Counted from the stretch's first letter, positions 35,063 through 47,213 are shown. The stretch: DNA of 64,000 nt from Poa pratensis (GCA_947311845.1 CAMZMU010000080.1:17983144-18047143), one strand, 5' to 3'. Notes: generated from the letters alone by a model not told the origin. Program-made: numbers and translations.

Positions 35063-36295
35063 CTACTCTGGCCGGGTCATCCGTGGCAGCACGTGCAGAC
35101 ACCACCCGCCGCCCGGTCGGCGCCTCCACCTCCCACATGCGCGGCGGCGCCCCATGGACGTGGATTCCCTCGTCTTAACCGTCACGTCCACGACCACCAC
35201 CTTCTTCCCACCGTCCGCCACGACGCACACCCTGCCGCCGCCCGCGGCCATCTCCGACGCACCTTCAAACGCTCCGCCTCGGCCACCGTTCTCCACCTGT
35301 CTGTCTCCCAGTCGTACGCGTTGAGCGCCCCGCTCTCCTCGTCGACCAAGAACATGTGTCGCCGGTGTCCGGGGACGCCGCGGCGGGGCCGTTCCACCCG
35401 GCGAGCATCCCGGGCGGCATGTCCTCCCACCGCCCTCGTCGAGGTCGAGCACGGCACCCTCCTTGGCGCCGCGGCCGCGGAGGCTGACCATGCACACCTT
35501 CCCTTCGGAGCACACCGCCTGCGCCGCGTCCCGGCTGAACCGCCCGTCCCGCAGCGGCGGGGCCGCCTCCCAGCCCGCAGACGGCCCCGCGGCCGGGTCC
35601 CAGGACGCGCCGGAGCGCGCGACGGCAAGGTCGTAGCAGGCGCCGACTCCGCCCGCCACGAACACGCGCCCGCGCGCCGCCCCCGCCGCGCACCACCTGC
35701 GCGGGGCGAGCGGGATCCGCGGCCCGGCTAGCCACCGTGCAGCGATCGGGTCGAACACGAGCGGGCGGGCCAGCGCCGGGTGGAGCGACTTCGTGGAGCC
35801 GGTGACGATCGCGAGCCGCCCGGACGCGGCGACGCACTGGAGCGGGAGGCGGCGGGAGAGGAACGAGCGGTGCCAGAGCGTCGGGGGCGGCGAGGGCATC
35901 GGCGGCGCCGGCAGCGCGTCCCACCGGGCGGCGACCGGGTCGTACGCCGCGAAGGAGGCGGCGCCGTCGGCGGCGTCCTCGAGGAGCGCGTAGAGGGCGA
36001 GGAAGGGCGGGAAGGAGGGCGCGTGCAGGAGGCGGCGCCAGGGGCGGCAGACGGCGTGCAGCAGCCGCGGCGGGAGCGGCGAGAGGCAGAGCTGCGCCAG
36101 GTGGTCCGGCAGCCCTGGCAGCAGCGGCTGCGACGGCGACGGCGCCGGATCAGCAGCAGCCTCGTCGTGCTTCTCCATCGTGGGCGCCGGCGCCGTGATC
36201 GGGCGGTGCCGCTTGGGATCGCGGCAGGAGGAAGAAGAAGAGGATGAGAAAGGCTGCGGCTTGCAGGGGCGCTTGGCCACCGCGGGTGCGGCCAT
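35063..36295 (-). pseudogene. SKIP25: F-box/kelch-repeat protein, SKIP25-like, frame broken in the last third
   Basis: The start MAAPAVAKRP at 36295 is preferred over an upstream in-frame ATG at 36400, because the extra residues have no family character; MEKHDE at residue 40 is an alternative. The F-box lies at about residues 57-100 (LLPGLPDHLAQLCLSPLP, VCRPWRRLLHAPSFPPF). Kelch-type repeats follow (FDPIAARWLAGPRIPLAPRR, GRVFVAGGVG, LRDGRFSRDAAQAV). Such proteins are substrate receptors of SCF ubiquitin ligases. The frame is intact to about residue 290. It then needs shifts near 35430, 35359, 35262, 35150 and 35100; the first four behave as single-base losses, three of them in G-runs. Conserved pieces such as WEDMPPGMLAGW, MFLVDEESGALNAYDW and HVLPRM remain. 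It is either a young pseudogene or a gene with consensus errors. Confidence 0.82.
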
Positions 36296-36755
36296 GACGA
36301 GCTGAGGCGGTACTAGTAAAGCCTTGCTTGGGCTAGCATGGCGACCCCTACTGAGTACTAAATTCTGGTGCGTGCGTGTGCATGCGGTGTAGGATCGCAA
36401 TTAATCCGGAAAGGTGCGGGCGAGAGCAGAGGAGGAAGACGGATACGGCCAGCCAGCCAAACGGGTGGGGAAGACGATGCTCTCCAGTCTCGCTGCGCGT
36501 TATGTACAGTGGTTGTGTGGAGGAGACGAGAGCTTTTCGCTGAGCGGCAGCCAAACAACAGGCGGGCGCCGGCGTGGCAGGGGATGTCGGGCCGGCGATC
36601 CGTTCGGTTGCTTGTCTGGCTCGCCGCAAATTCCTGAGGCTGCAGGACAAAGCCAGCCTTTTCGCGCCTACGGTCCACGCGGTTGCTGGCGAACGTACGC
36701 GGCCCATGCCTTCCTCTACATTTTATTTAAGCAGACGTGCATTGGTATTTGGTGA
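36296..36755 (-). promoter_or_regulatory. Probable upstream region of the F-box gene
   Basis: Non-coding DNA upstream of the SKIP25-like start. I could not fix a TATA box. Open frames on both strands have no similarity. Confidence 0.35.
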
Positions 36756-36834
36756 TGCAACGGAGGATTTCTTTGAAACCGGTTATAATTTTTTTTCTTT
36801 GAAACCGGCAACGGAGGATTTCTTCGAGACAGTA
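36756..36834 (+). repeat. Direct repeat, GCAACGGAGGATTTCTT units
   Basis: A ~26-bp unit starts at 36756 and again at about 36808, the second with a few changes. No other function is visible. Confidence 0.6.
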
Positions 36835-37773
36835 ATATGTAGATAATTTGTTCTTATTATTTTGACTTTTTGGTATACATGCTTCCTAAGCCTTCTTTTT
36901 TGACTCTACCGTACAAAGAAGTGTGGGTCGTTCGACAAGTTCCTACCTCTATCACTCTATGTGTATATACATGCGGGAGAGTAATCATATTCCCACTCTA
37001 ACCAAGACAAGACTATTACCAAAAGTTTATTGTGATCTTCTATTGGCCGACATTTACTTGGGTTCTCTGTTATCAATTCACGAAATTCATCGACCTTCCG
37101 ACATTAGCTATGTGTCAGCCCCATGCATGGTCTTACAACATCGTGGAGACTTGTGCTTGTAACATATCGCCGTGCAAGCCCAAGGCTAAACCAATTTAGA
37201 CACCAAAATTCTAATCATTTTGACTAAATGTGTCAAGGCTTCCGATCCCGGCCCCGACTGAACCGTCGGTAGCCCTTGGCGTTGACCTGGATCCGCCCTT
37301 GTCAGGACTGGTCACTAAGACCCTTTTGCAAGGGGCACCCCTTCTTCTAGGTTATGTGCTATTTTGAAGTGTTTCATAGAGAGAGTCGCCTTGTGCCCCT
37401 TGGTTTTCACTAACTATGCACCTGTGTTGGTTTCAGGTTTCACGTACCATTTCTTTGAAATTATATTCCTACTCTAACCAAAGACAAGAGGAGATTGAAT
37501 TTTCTACCAATGCACGGGAGGTACCAATTTTCCTACATGTCGTTTACTAGTATTTTTGCCACAACCGTGAGGCTAACATTTTAGCCATACCATTGTGACA
37601 AGCCACACTTGTCTCTAAGCTTAGTTGTGACAAAGGTAGCTTTTGAACCAAGCATGCTCTGAGTATTGCACTCCACATCCAAAGCATGTACTGTCGTGCA
37701 ATTTGACAAACAAGATAGACGATCATTTAGGTACATGTGCTATCCTTGATGGCTAAGTTATTTGATTCGATCC
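36835..37773. other. Unassigned intergenic DNA
   Basis: AT-rich, no supported gene or bounded element. Confidence 0.35.
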
Positions 37774-37789
37774 AGAGTCGAGGAGATAC

Positions 37790-37924
37790 GAGGACGGGGC
37801 AGTGGCCCAATGGTTTGGGGGCGCAGTGGCAAACCCAGAGACCCGAGTTCGATCCCCATCGGGTGGTTTGTTTCTACTATATCAAAAATCCTGGGTGCCA
37901 GTGCCCAGCGATTTCATTTTTTTT
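37790..37924 (+). mobile_element. tRNA-derived SINE
   Basis: A 16-bp target duplication (AGAGTCGAGGAGATAC) lies at 37774-37789 and 37925-37940. Inside are a Pol III A-box-like GTGGCCCAATGG near the 5' end and a B box GAGTTCGATCCCC (near 37847). The 3' end is a T-rich tail, as in plant Au-type SINEs. The element does not form a tRNA gene: no anticodon arm or CCA-end fold is seen after the B box. Confidence 0.9.
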
Positions 37925-37940
37925 AGAGTCGAGGAGATAC

Positions 37941-39114
37941 CATTCTCACAAAACTCTTGTATTCCTAGCAACTCTTTAGGAATTTTGCATATTCACATTC
38001 CTTTTTATCTATCAACTTTGTGTAAAGATATTTCTGATAGCGAGTGATCCCCAACGATTGCGCAACACATAAACTTTTGCGCCGAGCTAGACCACTTGAT
38101 TCTAGAAAAAGTTGGAACCCAGTTTGGTTAACCAACGCACAAGTGGGAGGAGTCAATGTGTAAAGCTATCTTTGCACTTGCATAGTTGCATTGTCTGTTT
38201 GCTTGCCTTTTCGGAGGGTACGTTAGCAGGTGAGGTGTAGCAATCCGGCACCCTTTTATGGAAGACGAGCTAGCCTTTTTAGGCCTAGTTATTTGGTAGA
38301 AAGTGTTTTCTTTCTTTGTTCTTTGCCGGCCATAGGTTTGTGATTATATATCTATCACGCGTGGTACGGACACTAACAACTCCTACTTTTATCTGTTTGT
38401 CCTTTTGTGATTGTAATCTGGACTAAGTCTGTTCGTTGCAGCATCTTCGCACGTCCAATTAAGCGTCCGGCAACGGTACCGAACAAGTATTATTGGGAAC
38501 ACCGGCACATGTTGCCAATGTGTTGGCAGCGTCTCGCCACCACGGTTTTGCCCGACTTTGATGACATTTTTGTGGCTGGACTTGTTGATGGCTGAGACTT
38601 TCATTTAGTGTTTGCATTAGCATGGCCGATTTTGATTATCTACGTTTTGGTAGCCGTTTTTGTTGTAGGCATTGTTTTTTGGTAGACATTTTTGTTGTTG
38701 GCATTGATTTTTTTTTGCATATGCGAAAATTGGATAAAAAATTGATTGGGGTTGGCAGTTCTGCGGTTGCCGCTGGGGCACCACCCCATTGTGTCGGCTA
38801 TGTGTCTGGCACCCCTCAAAGCAGACACATTTTAGGGGTGTCAGACGCATTTCTGAAGGTGCCGGTGGAGATGCTCTTCTCTAAAAATACCGGAAAATAA
38901 TACTAGATATGAAAAGATAGAAACCGTGGCAGTTTCCAAGATCTCGATGCATATACCATGTACCGATAGCCATCAGGGCACACGAGGGAGCCTGCAACAG
39001 GACACCAAATTGGAAGCACGGCATGGAACAAAACATCTATCTCGGCTATGATAGGCTCAAACCCGTTGATGGAGTTCACTCCGAGGGTGGCCCGCTAGTT
39101 GGCTGGTGTCGACC
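37941..39114. other. Intergenic DNA with a possible Harbinger-type MITE remnant
   Basis: 38439-38880 may be a degenerate element: CAGCATCTTCGCAC at the left, and GTGCCGGTGGAGATGCTCT at the right, which resembles PIF/Harbinger ends. The interior has four TTTTTGTTGT(A/T)GGCATTG-like repeats (38640-38710). No target duplication was fixed. Nothing else is recognised. Confidence 0.35.
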
Positions 39115-39660
39115 GAGTGATGGACCATGTATGGGCAGGAAAACGAGGATCAGTGGACTAGTATAGCACTCTACTGCCAACCCTGGATGAGATCAAGGAC
39201 GCATGCGTCACCACGAAAAGGCGTCGTTCGTCCGAGTTTCGGTTTTGCGATTTATGCGGTGGGCGAGCGGGATCTCTCTCCTGATAATCCATACCCAACG
39301 GCTCCCAATAATACCTACTCCTGCATCTATCTCTTGGTAGTTGTGGAAGCTGGGCGCCAACACCAGAAGCGTCGAGGATGTTGCGAGTGGCCACGCGATT
39401 GCTGTCTCCGTCCCTCTCCATCCAAGCGATTGGGACTTGTCCTAATCTGCATGCTTAATTAATACTCCTAATCTGAGTATACACAAGTGGTTGCTGTCGC
39501 ATAGTCCAGCGATCGCCTTTTCGCTCCGATTGATCGGCACATGGCCTCGGGATGTCCTTCTGCGACTATAAAACATGGATACTGATAATATATTTTGACA
39601 CCGAGATGGGTGATAACTATGATCTTGAGTGTGCACTGTATCTGGTCTAAGAGATGGGAG
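39115..39660. repeat. Left copy of a second diverged duplication
   Basis: It shares ATGGGCAGGAAAACGAGGA and CGCGTCACC/CGAAAAGGCGTC-type phrases with 43800-43880. It also shares GCATGCTTAATT and CCTTTTCGC...TTGATCGGCACAT with 44540-44560 and 46400-46430. The right copy is split by a MITE and a Helitron that this copy lacks. Confidence 0.65.
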
Positions 39661-39722
39661 AATCGTAGTCTTCGGTCATCCGTGGATATTTCGCCGGCAT
39701 CATTTACTTAGTTGTCAAACAG

Positions 39723-40000
39723 AATCCGATAGAAAAATTTGGACATACATTCGGATATTTTATGTTCACACACAAAGTTTCGCGGAAAAAGTCATTTCTT
39801 GCTACTTGTGTATTAAAAATTAGTCCTACAAAATGACTTATCACCCGGGCACCCGACATTTTTTTGTCTTTCTGACACATGCCACAAGAAAATGTCTTTT
39901 TTCCTGAAATTTTGTGTGCGAACACAGAAATTTTGGATATACACCCGATTTTTTTAAAAAGTTTTTTTACATTTTGAAACACGATTTTAAACGGTGTGCG
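39723..40000. mobile_element. Foldback element, same family as 15333-15681
   Basis: The left arm (GGATATTTTATGTTCACACA, AAAGTCATTT) is mirrored in the right arm (…TGTGTGCGAACACAGAAATTT, AAATGTCTTTTTT). The arms are less similar to each other than in the 15-kb copy. Confidence 0.55.
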
Positions 40001-41724
40001 CATATGATTCTATAACTCAAGATGGATTTCCGTGGAGCCCGCTCGTTTTCTTTTCCTTGTCTCTCTTCTCCACATTGGTAAAAGTGTCATGTAAACATGT
40101 TTATAGCATATATTCTCTATGTTCCAACTAATAATGCCTATAAATTTAGTCAAAATTCAACATCATTTAAGTTGACCAATATTGTAAACAAAAATACATT
40201 TATGGTAACAAATCAATATCAATGGATCTACCATAAGTACATTTTCATATTTTTTTTGTATAATTGTTTTGTATATTTGATCAAATTTAGTAAGCTTTAT
40301 TTGTTTACTAAATTTAAACAATTTATTCACCTGGATAGAGACATTGATTTCTCTAAGAAGCATAACAAAAATTAAGGTTAAAACAAATATAAAAATAATA
40401 TCATGTTATTATTATGCAACTTATGGTTTTCCTTGATCTTTGTGCATATGAATCTAAAAAGGAGATTTGAGTGGAGTGTAGAATCCCTTTGCTTTCCCAT
40501 TGAAACCTAAAACAAATGAGAAAGTTCTCTATTTTAACTATGTTCCACTCATTCAACTCAAACAGATGAATAGTGTCATCGGAATAATTTTCTATTCTTA
40601 TGTTTTACCGCCACTATTCCGATGAATCAAAGAGGAACATTGAGGACTGAAATTTTTAGAAAAAAAATCTATGTTGATTGATTGATTCGTAGGATTAAAT
40701 TATGTAGGAACATTTCATAGGAAATTTTGCATCCACTCAGACCTCTTGAAAAGAGTTAGTCGTTTTTCTATGAAGCAATGAAACAAACCAAAATTATATA
40801 GAATTCAAATTAACATCTCGTTGCAATTCCTTCATTTTAAAACCCTACGAGTTAAAGGGGCTCTGAATGCTTTAGAATTATACATATGTGAGTAAAGCAG
40901 ATGGTCGTGTGTGGAAACTAAAATTGTACACTAGCTTGGACAATAGGCTTTTGGTTTCGGAGCTTTTGCTGGAGTATGTAACCTTGTTTGGAAATTTTAA
41001 TTAAGAAGATGATGCAAATTTATCGCCTTCATTCCAAAAAAAAAAAAATCTGTAAAGTTGGAACATAAGCCCTCTAACAATGTGCACACTGATGGTGAAG
41101 GAAATATAATAGGTAATTTCTTGCTGCTCTTTCTAAACGGTGTTTGGTTATCCGATGCACCCAAAAACCTGCTTCCTTGCAGATATTTTCTTCAACACAA
41201 ACGGAGCAATATTTTTCAAAGAGGAACATATACAAATGCTGGTGATAACAAGATTGCCCATTTCTTAGGTCAGAAGAAGAATAAAATAGGGGCGGAAGAA
41301 CCGAAGAAGGATCCATCCAGATCATGGGGCATGGCCATGTGTAGCAGATGTGCACAACATGCCAAAAAATACTTTTTCGACCGCTCGGCCCACATGTCAA
41401 GGAAAACGGATGCGGTACGTAAACAACTCACACCCTACAAATCTTTAAAATACAACTAAAAGTATGCCAAAATAGTACTGTAGCTGCTGACCAAGCTAAA
41501 GCTTCGTAGCTTTTTGAAAGGGTTTGATGCTTGGCTGAGGATTTGTTTAGCCTGTCATCTCATAAACTGTGTGATACTACTCCAGTAAATTACAAGGATG
41601 ATCTATCTGAGCTGGAGACAAGCTGACATCAACAGCTGAACCAGCGATGTTTCTTATGCCTATACTAGCAAGATCAATGACACGATGTTTTGACTCGCAG
41701 GAGCATCTAGTATCTTGAAGTGTA
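40001..41724. other. AT-rich intergenic DNA with a possible mariner-type MITE half
   Basis: 40110-40330 resembles one half of a Stowaway-like element (CTATGTTCCAACT, AAATTTAGTCAAAATTCAAC), without a clear second end. A 133-codon open frame at 41058-41459 follows an A-tract and resembles no protein I know. It may come from an old element. Confidence 0.35.
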
Positions 41725-41965
41725 TTTTGAAAATATTTTAAATTGTTTAAAAAATCTTTTTTTTTGGTACCTCTGAACATTTTATGTTGGCACACAATTT
41801 TTCAGGAAACATTATTATTTTTGTGTTATGTATGTCGTTTTTACACGGGGCACAAAAAAAAGTCTTTTTTGGACAAAAAATTAGGTGGCTACATAAATGT
41901 CTGGATGTACACCATATTTTTTTTTTCGGAATTTTGTGACATTGCGAAATATGTTTTTTCATAAG
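41725..41965. mobile_element. Foldback element, same family as 15333-15681
   Basis: Inverted arms around a centre near 41848: AACATTTTATGTTGGCACAC in the left arm is mirrored by GTGGCTACATAAATGTCTGG in the right. It has the T-run and A-run texture of the other copies. Confidence 0.5.
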
Positions 41966-43895
41966 ATGAGCATCTAGTACTAGAAGTTAAAATGGAGTTC
42001 CGCAAGATCAACGAGAATAATGTTTCTACGAAAAGAGTTGCTACGAAAGAATATCCCATACATGTCGTTGTATGCGTAGCAAGATCGAAGAGAATAATGT
42101 TTAATGTAAGGAATAATGTTCAAAGAAAGAAATATACATGTTCAACTCGATCCACCAGCATATGTATATGTTCAGAGAGAAGACATAATGTGTTTTTTGG
42201 AAAAATTTGAGAAGTGGTGGTTCTTTAATCCTTGACATCAAACGTTTTTTTTCCTTCTTTTTTTGCAATTTACTCAGTTTACATAGAAGAAATTTCCCTG
42301 TTTTACTCGATCCACCACCTGCTACAACTATGATGCTCGCTTTGTAGTCGGCAACCAAATAAAATAGGCACAACCCAACTCGTGCGTGGCGCGGCGCAAT
42401 GCACCATATATCCGCCATACTGTATTTGGTATACGCACCAAGCTAGATCACCTACTTTTTAGCTATTTGTTTATGCTTGTCCTCCAAGGACGAAGTCCGT
42501 ATATCAGTGTCGTTTGGTGAACTTGTTTAGAACATCTCCACTCACACGGTCACACCACAATAGCCCTCCCAATAGTCGCCTGACTCGCGCCCCAATAGAG
42601 CATTCGTCCGGGCAAGCCAAATTTTGGTCTGGCAGCGCCAAGCCACGCCCCGCGCCTTGGGAGTGGTTTGGGTGTGGCAGACATAAATTTTCGTCCGTCC
42701 TTTCCACTCAACAGGCTCCACGTATCCCTCTCTCTCCACTATCCTGGTCCAAGAGAATCCACGCCCTATTCCCCATCTCCTCTATCCTCGTGGGCGCGGT
42801 GAGCACAGAGCGAACACAAAAGAGAGTCGTCGGCCGGCTCGACTCCTTCGCCGCTATCCTCCACGGACTATAGAGGTCGTGCCCCCAGATCCAACCAAAT
42901 CTCCCGCCACCTCCAGAGCAGAGGCTTTCACATGATCCACCCGGCCTTCCTGCACTCTGCGCCACTGGCCGGGCGCTTCGCCCTGTTAGCCGGGCGGGCC
43001 ACCCGCACGACAGAGTTCAAGGTGTGGGTGTCGGGCCACCCGCACGACAGAGTTCAAGGTGTCGGCGTCGTCCAGCAGCGCGTTCTGGATGATCGATAGG
43101 GACCATGGTGCAAACGACCAGGGAGCTCTCAGTTTCCTCAACAGCAGCAGCCGAGTGCCACCGTCTTCCAACCAACACCCCTCGGCGTCCACGCACTCCC
43201 CGGCGAAGCAGAGGGGGTCACAGACCGTCTCGTGGTTTTTCCCCCAAACAAGGAAGAAGGCGAAGTTGCTGCCACCGCCGACGGCTGATGAGAACACCAT
43301 GCTCGTTGTCGCCGGTTAGCTCGAGTCTCTCATGTTCCGTGGCCGCAACATCACCGTCACGCTCCCACTGGCCATTGGCGAGCTCGAGCAGCAGCAGCTC
43401 ATCAACATGTTCGGATGAGAGCAAAATATGAATTTCAAATATTTTGTATTTGGAGCTACACAAAAATGACAAAAAAAAGTTTGCATTGGGATTTTCCATG
43501 CTTGTAGGATATATCATTTGTTATGTCTGGATTTCTTTTCCAGAAAGAATTTTTGAAACCTGCAATATTAATTTTTTTAATATTTTGAAATGCTCGGGAG
43601 TCAAAAGGCACTTTTCGCCTTTTGAGAGTGAACAAGCATGGCCCTGAATCTGATATCTGAAAACCGGGACGAATTGTAAAAATAAAAAAAACCGGGACGA
43701 AGCCAGCTCGAAGCCGGCCTTTTTTTTTGGCAAACGGGAAAGGAAAGCACGGCGTGGCACCGAACCGGTCCTGGCTGGAGTGGTGTGTGACGGACGGGAT
43801 GGGCCATGGATAATGCATGGGCAGGAAAACGAGGAGCAGACACATGCGTGCGTCACCGCGAAAAGGCGTCCTTCCTCGGTGGCGCCGTGCGGAGC
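41966..43895. other. Unassigned DNA with a 38-bp tandem repeat
   Basis: 42525 begins with AGAACATCTCCAC, like a Harbinger-type MITE end, but no partner end was found. 42570-43430 is GC-richer with short open frames on both strands and no recognised family. At 42995-43070 a unit containing GCCACCCGCACGACAGAGTT occurs twice, 38 bp apart. 43430-43620 has a half-arm similar to the foldback family. 43800-43886 belongs to the right copy of the second duplication. Confidence 0.4.
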
Positions 43896-44154
43896 GTGAA
43901 ATTTGACAAAAATAATCTTTTTTTGAAACTTCAGTAAAAAATAATCTTTTTTTAAAAAAAACTGAAACTAATCTTTTTTTGTGGCTTCTGCAACAGCGGC
44001 GCCTGGGTGTGGCGCCCCAGCTTGGGGCGTTGCACATGTAGGTGTGGCACCGCCGGTGCAGGAGACACAAAAAAGGGCTAGTTTCATATTTTTTTTCAAA
44101 AAAAGATTATTTTTGCTGAAGTTTCAGAAAAGGGTTATTTTTGTCAAATTTCAC
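43896..44154. mobile_element. Mutator-type MITE with 9-bp target duplication
   Basis: The inverted ends are GTGAAATTTGACAAAAATAA at 43896 and its reverse complement ending at 44154, with a further inverted AACTTCAG/CTGAAGTT block inside. The flanks GTGCGGAGC (43887-43895) and GTGTGGAGC (44155-44163) differ by one base. A 9-bp target duplication is typical of Mutator elements. The core is a short GC-rich non-coding segment. Confidence 0.85.
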
Positions 44155-44163
44155 GTGTGGAGC

Positions 44164-44559
44164 CTCCCCTCCGCTCCAGATATTTTCCTTCTTCTTTCTC
44201 CGAAAAGGTGTCCTCCGGCATTCTTTTGCGAAATTATTTCGGCATATCTAGTGCGGCAATATCACTATCCTGAAAAGAAATTCATTATCTCCGGCTCCAT
44301 AACCTGTTTGGTGCCTGTTGAGGAGATATCTGAAACCGAGCAATCTCTCGGCTAGAAGCCCTTTCGTTCCGAGTCAGCATATGCATGTCGGCAAATAAGC
44401 AGCGTCCACGCAAAAAGGCCCGAGGTTTCTGGAGACGAAAAAGGCCTCGTTTGGCCTCTAGGCGCGGCCAGGAGCCACCACAACGCGCCTCCCTCACGTG
44501 CACTTCGCTTGCTCAGTACCCAGCGGTTACACGATCAGCTGCATGCTTAATTGATTATA
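44164..44559. other. Spacer, right copy of the second duplication
   Basis: Partly alignable to 39240-39460; the end GCATGCTTAATT matches 39449-39460. No gene. Confidence 0.4.
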
Positions 44560-46353
44560 TCTCTACTATATAATACGAGTAACCGTGTCCGTGGTACGTC
44601 GTGGTCATTTTGCGCATAACCCCCTGAAATATGTCGAAATTAACCCGCAATCCAGGAAAGACCAGCGACGAAACGTTATTTTTGCAAAAGGCTGCGAAAG
44701 GATCGACCCGCACGACCCAGCGACGGCGGCCGGATCCGACCTAGAGATGGACGAGTCGACGGCCAACTGGGACATCGACGACAGGGTCCCTGGCCAGACG
44801 GCCTCCGCGGCTCCACTCACCCTGTGCCCCATCCGGTCATCCCTGCTCGGCGAGCTCCGCCCATGATTCGTTTCTCGCCGGCAAGCTCCGCCCTGATCAG
44901 TCCATCGTCGGACTGCTCTGTCCCAATCCGTACATTACCGGCCCGCTCCGTCAAAAACAGTCCAACACCGGTGAGCTCAGCCCCAACCCCGCTCCACCCG
45001 CGGTCTATTTCGTTGACCAGCCTAGCGATGGGTCGCTCCTCTCAGCTACGCGGCCACCGCTCCACAAAGAACCGAGACCATGCTGCCCTCTCCTCCATGG
45101 ATTGTGCTCTCCTCTGAAGTTCCACGCGCGGCCGCCGACTACCAGTCTACCCCGTGTTATGGTGGCGATGTATGGTACTGGCAGCCAGCACACAAGGACA
45201 GCCCGTGGCGCTGCATGCCCAACAATGTTGCAGCTGCACCATTACAAGATGCATTGGTGAAACTGCACACACGCTCTGTTCTCTGAATTTTTGGAGTAAA
45301 GAGGATTTTGGTTTAGTCAATGTATCAATTATGCTGCTAGAAAATAAGAAAAGGAAGAAGTTATGGTCTTCGATACTGGATTCAATTGCGGCTCAGAAAT
45401 AATATTGATTGATCTTCATGTTGCTTTTGTTGCTGGATTAATAGAACCCTGTTTGCCTAAGGAGCAAGTGAGCAACTAGGAAAATATGACACACTGTTTA
45501 GTGTGTACCGGTTTTCGTCTGGTTTTCCGTAATTAACCAGGCGACTCTCTTATTCTTCTTCTTCTTTATCAATGGAACGGGCGTAACTTTTGCTCGCGTT
45601 TAAAAAAAAGTCCTTCCGATCTTCAACCGTAGATAGCCATTTCATTTAGTTCCCGCTTGGATACTCTTTTTATTCTACGGTGTGGAAACTGACCGCGTAT
45701 GTTCCGATCAACGAAGGAAACATCCAGTATGTTGTTTTTTCTACCCCCGTTCTACGCTCGGAAACGGCCATCCAAAGGGGGCCTCAGGCCTCGATTGGAT
45801 TGCCGTGACAGTTTTCGGAGCCATAAATTTCCACCCGCCTGGCCATTCTTTCGAGAGCGACCGGAAGAGGTATGTATATCTTCACAATCATTTTGGCTAA
45901 AAAACGCCATGCCAATCGAGGCCTTAAAGTGTTAAAAAAACTTTCACTTGAAGTCGTGTGAATTTTCATGGGATTTAGGGACCTAACTTATGTGGGTGTA
46001 TTGAGGTCTACGTCATTTACACATATGCTATTTTTACTATAAAGGGGGAAAAGGGAATGGTGTTGAGTTCATATTTACACCTAAACATTTCATTTCCTAC
46101 CATCTAAGATGATGAAAAAAAACACTTTCTGAAGCAAGTGTCTACTATCTATCGGAGGCATAATGAGATCATCATGGGAGGCATACTTATTAGTATAGCT
46201 GCTTTATTATCTTACGCTTCTACGAGACTATGAGATGTATGCATATGCGCCTATTGGTCGATCTTACTCTGACCATATTTGGATGAACCTGCAGAGTTAT
46301 TCAGTGTAAAAAAATCATTAATTTTTCATCAGTTGCTACGGGCATTTTGCTAG
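44560..46353 (+). mobile_element. Non-autonomous Helitron (second)
   Basis: It starts TCTCTACTATATAATACGAG after A (44559), a canonical plant Helitron 5' end. It ends GTTGCTACGGGCATTTTGCTAG before T (46354), a grass-type 3' end in which only part of the hairpin stem is kept. The duplicate at 39455-39500 reads through the junction without it, which supports both boundaries. Internally there are GC-rich open frames (44585-45117) that may be captured gene DNA but are not recognised. 45100-46330 is non-coding. No Rep/helicase is present. Confidence 0.75.
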
Positions 46354-46772
46354 TAATTATACCAACTCCCTAATACTCCGGTTGCATAATAGTCCAGAGA
46401 TTGCCTTTTCGCCTTGATTGATCGGCACATCCGCAAGTGGGCGACATGGACCCTCCTACTACTACAAGATGGATGGATGATCTCGATCTGTGCACTGGAT
46501 CCGGGCATTCCGACTCCACGAAAGTTGAGCTGGCAGGATTCTGTAGCATGAAAATTTACTAGCCGCGTCTTCTCTTGCTCAGCACTCTGCAGCAAAGCTG
46601 GATCGCTCGTTTGTCCTTAGTTATGGTCTTGACTCTTGAATTTATGTTGCGCAAACTAGAACTGTAGACTTGGAATAAGTTCTGTAGAATTGGTACGACA
46701 ATTTTAAGAATCTGTGAGCAGGAGTTTTTTTTTTTTGCGTGCTAAGATGGAGTATTAGTCAGGTAAAGGATC
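46354..46772. other. Right flank of the second duplication and unassigned DNA
   Basis: 46370-46510 aligns to 39455-39660; the rest up to the gypsy LTR is unassigned. Confidence 0.4.
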
Positions 46773-47213
46773 CGTCACGGATCCTGCTGCTACCACGACT
46801 CGCCAAGCTAAAAAAGATGCAGAGAAGAAGATCAGGAGCAGCGGTACACATGACGAGCGTGAGGAGCTTCGTCGCTCAAAGAGAGAGAAGAGGAGGACCG
46901 CTCGATTGACAGGACCGGAGTGGACGGCGTGATCTCCTTCTCCTTCTTCCAGCTGCGCGACGACTGGCGTGAGACCCGCGGAAAGGCGAGGATGTCGTTA
47001 TCTAGGCCTGCGTGCCGTGTTTGTTCGCTGCTTTTGGAAGCCATCGAACCTGTAGACTCTGAACCTGTATCCCCTGTTCTTCTCCTCCTCCCAGTCCCCT
47101 GCTTCTCTTCTACCTCAAAACTTCTCTGAATTCTATGAACCTGAAGGCGTATCTGGAAGTGAGGTGTGGTTGAGTACCTTGTGTGTTTGCGATTGTGATC
47201 TGGGTACATAACA
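46773..47213 (+). repeat. 5' LTR of the split gypsy element
   Basis: 441 bp. It starts CGTCACGG (TGTCACGG in the partner) and ends GGGTACATAACA. The edge, including four flanking bases, forms a near-perfect palindrome with GGATCC at both sides. Confidence 0.9.

Noticed and set aside
37790..37924. tRNA gene
   Set aside because: Pol III boxes are present, but the target duplication and T-rich tail show a SINE, and no cloverleaf can be completed.
41058..41459. 133-codon protein gene
   Set aside because: No similarity recognised and no gene structure; AT-rich intergenic setting with old repeats.
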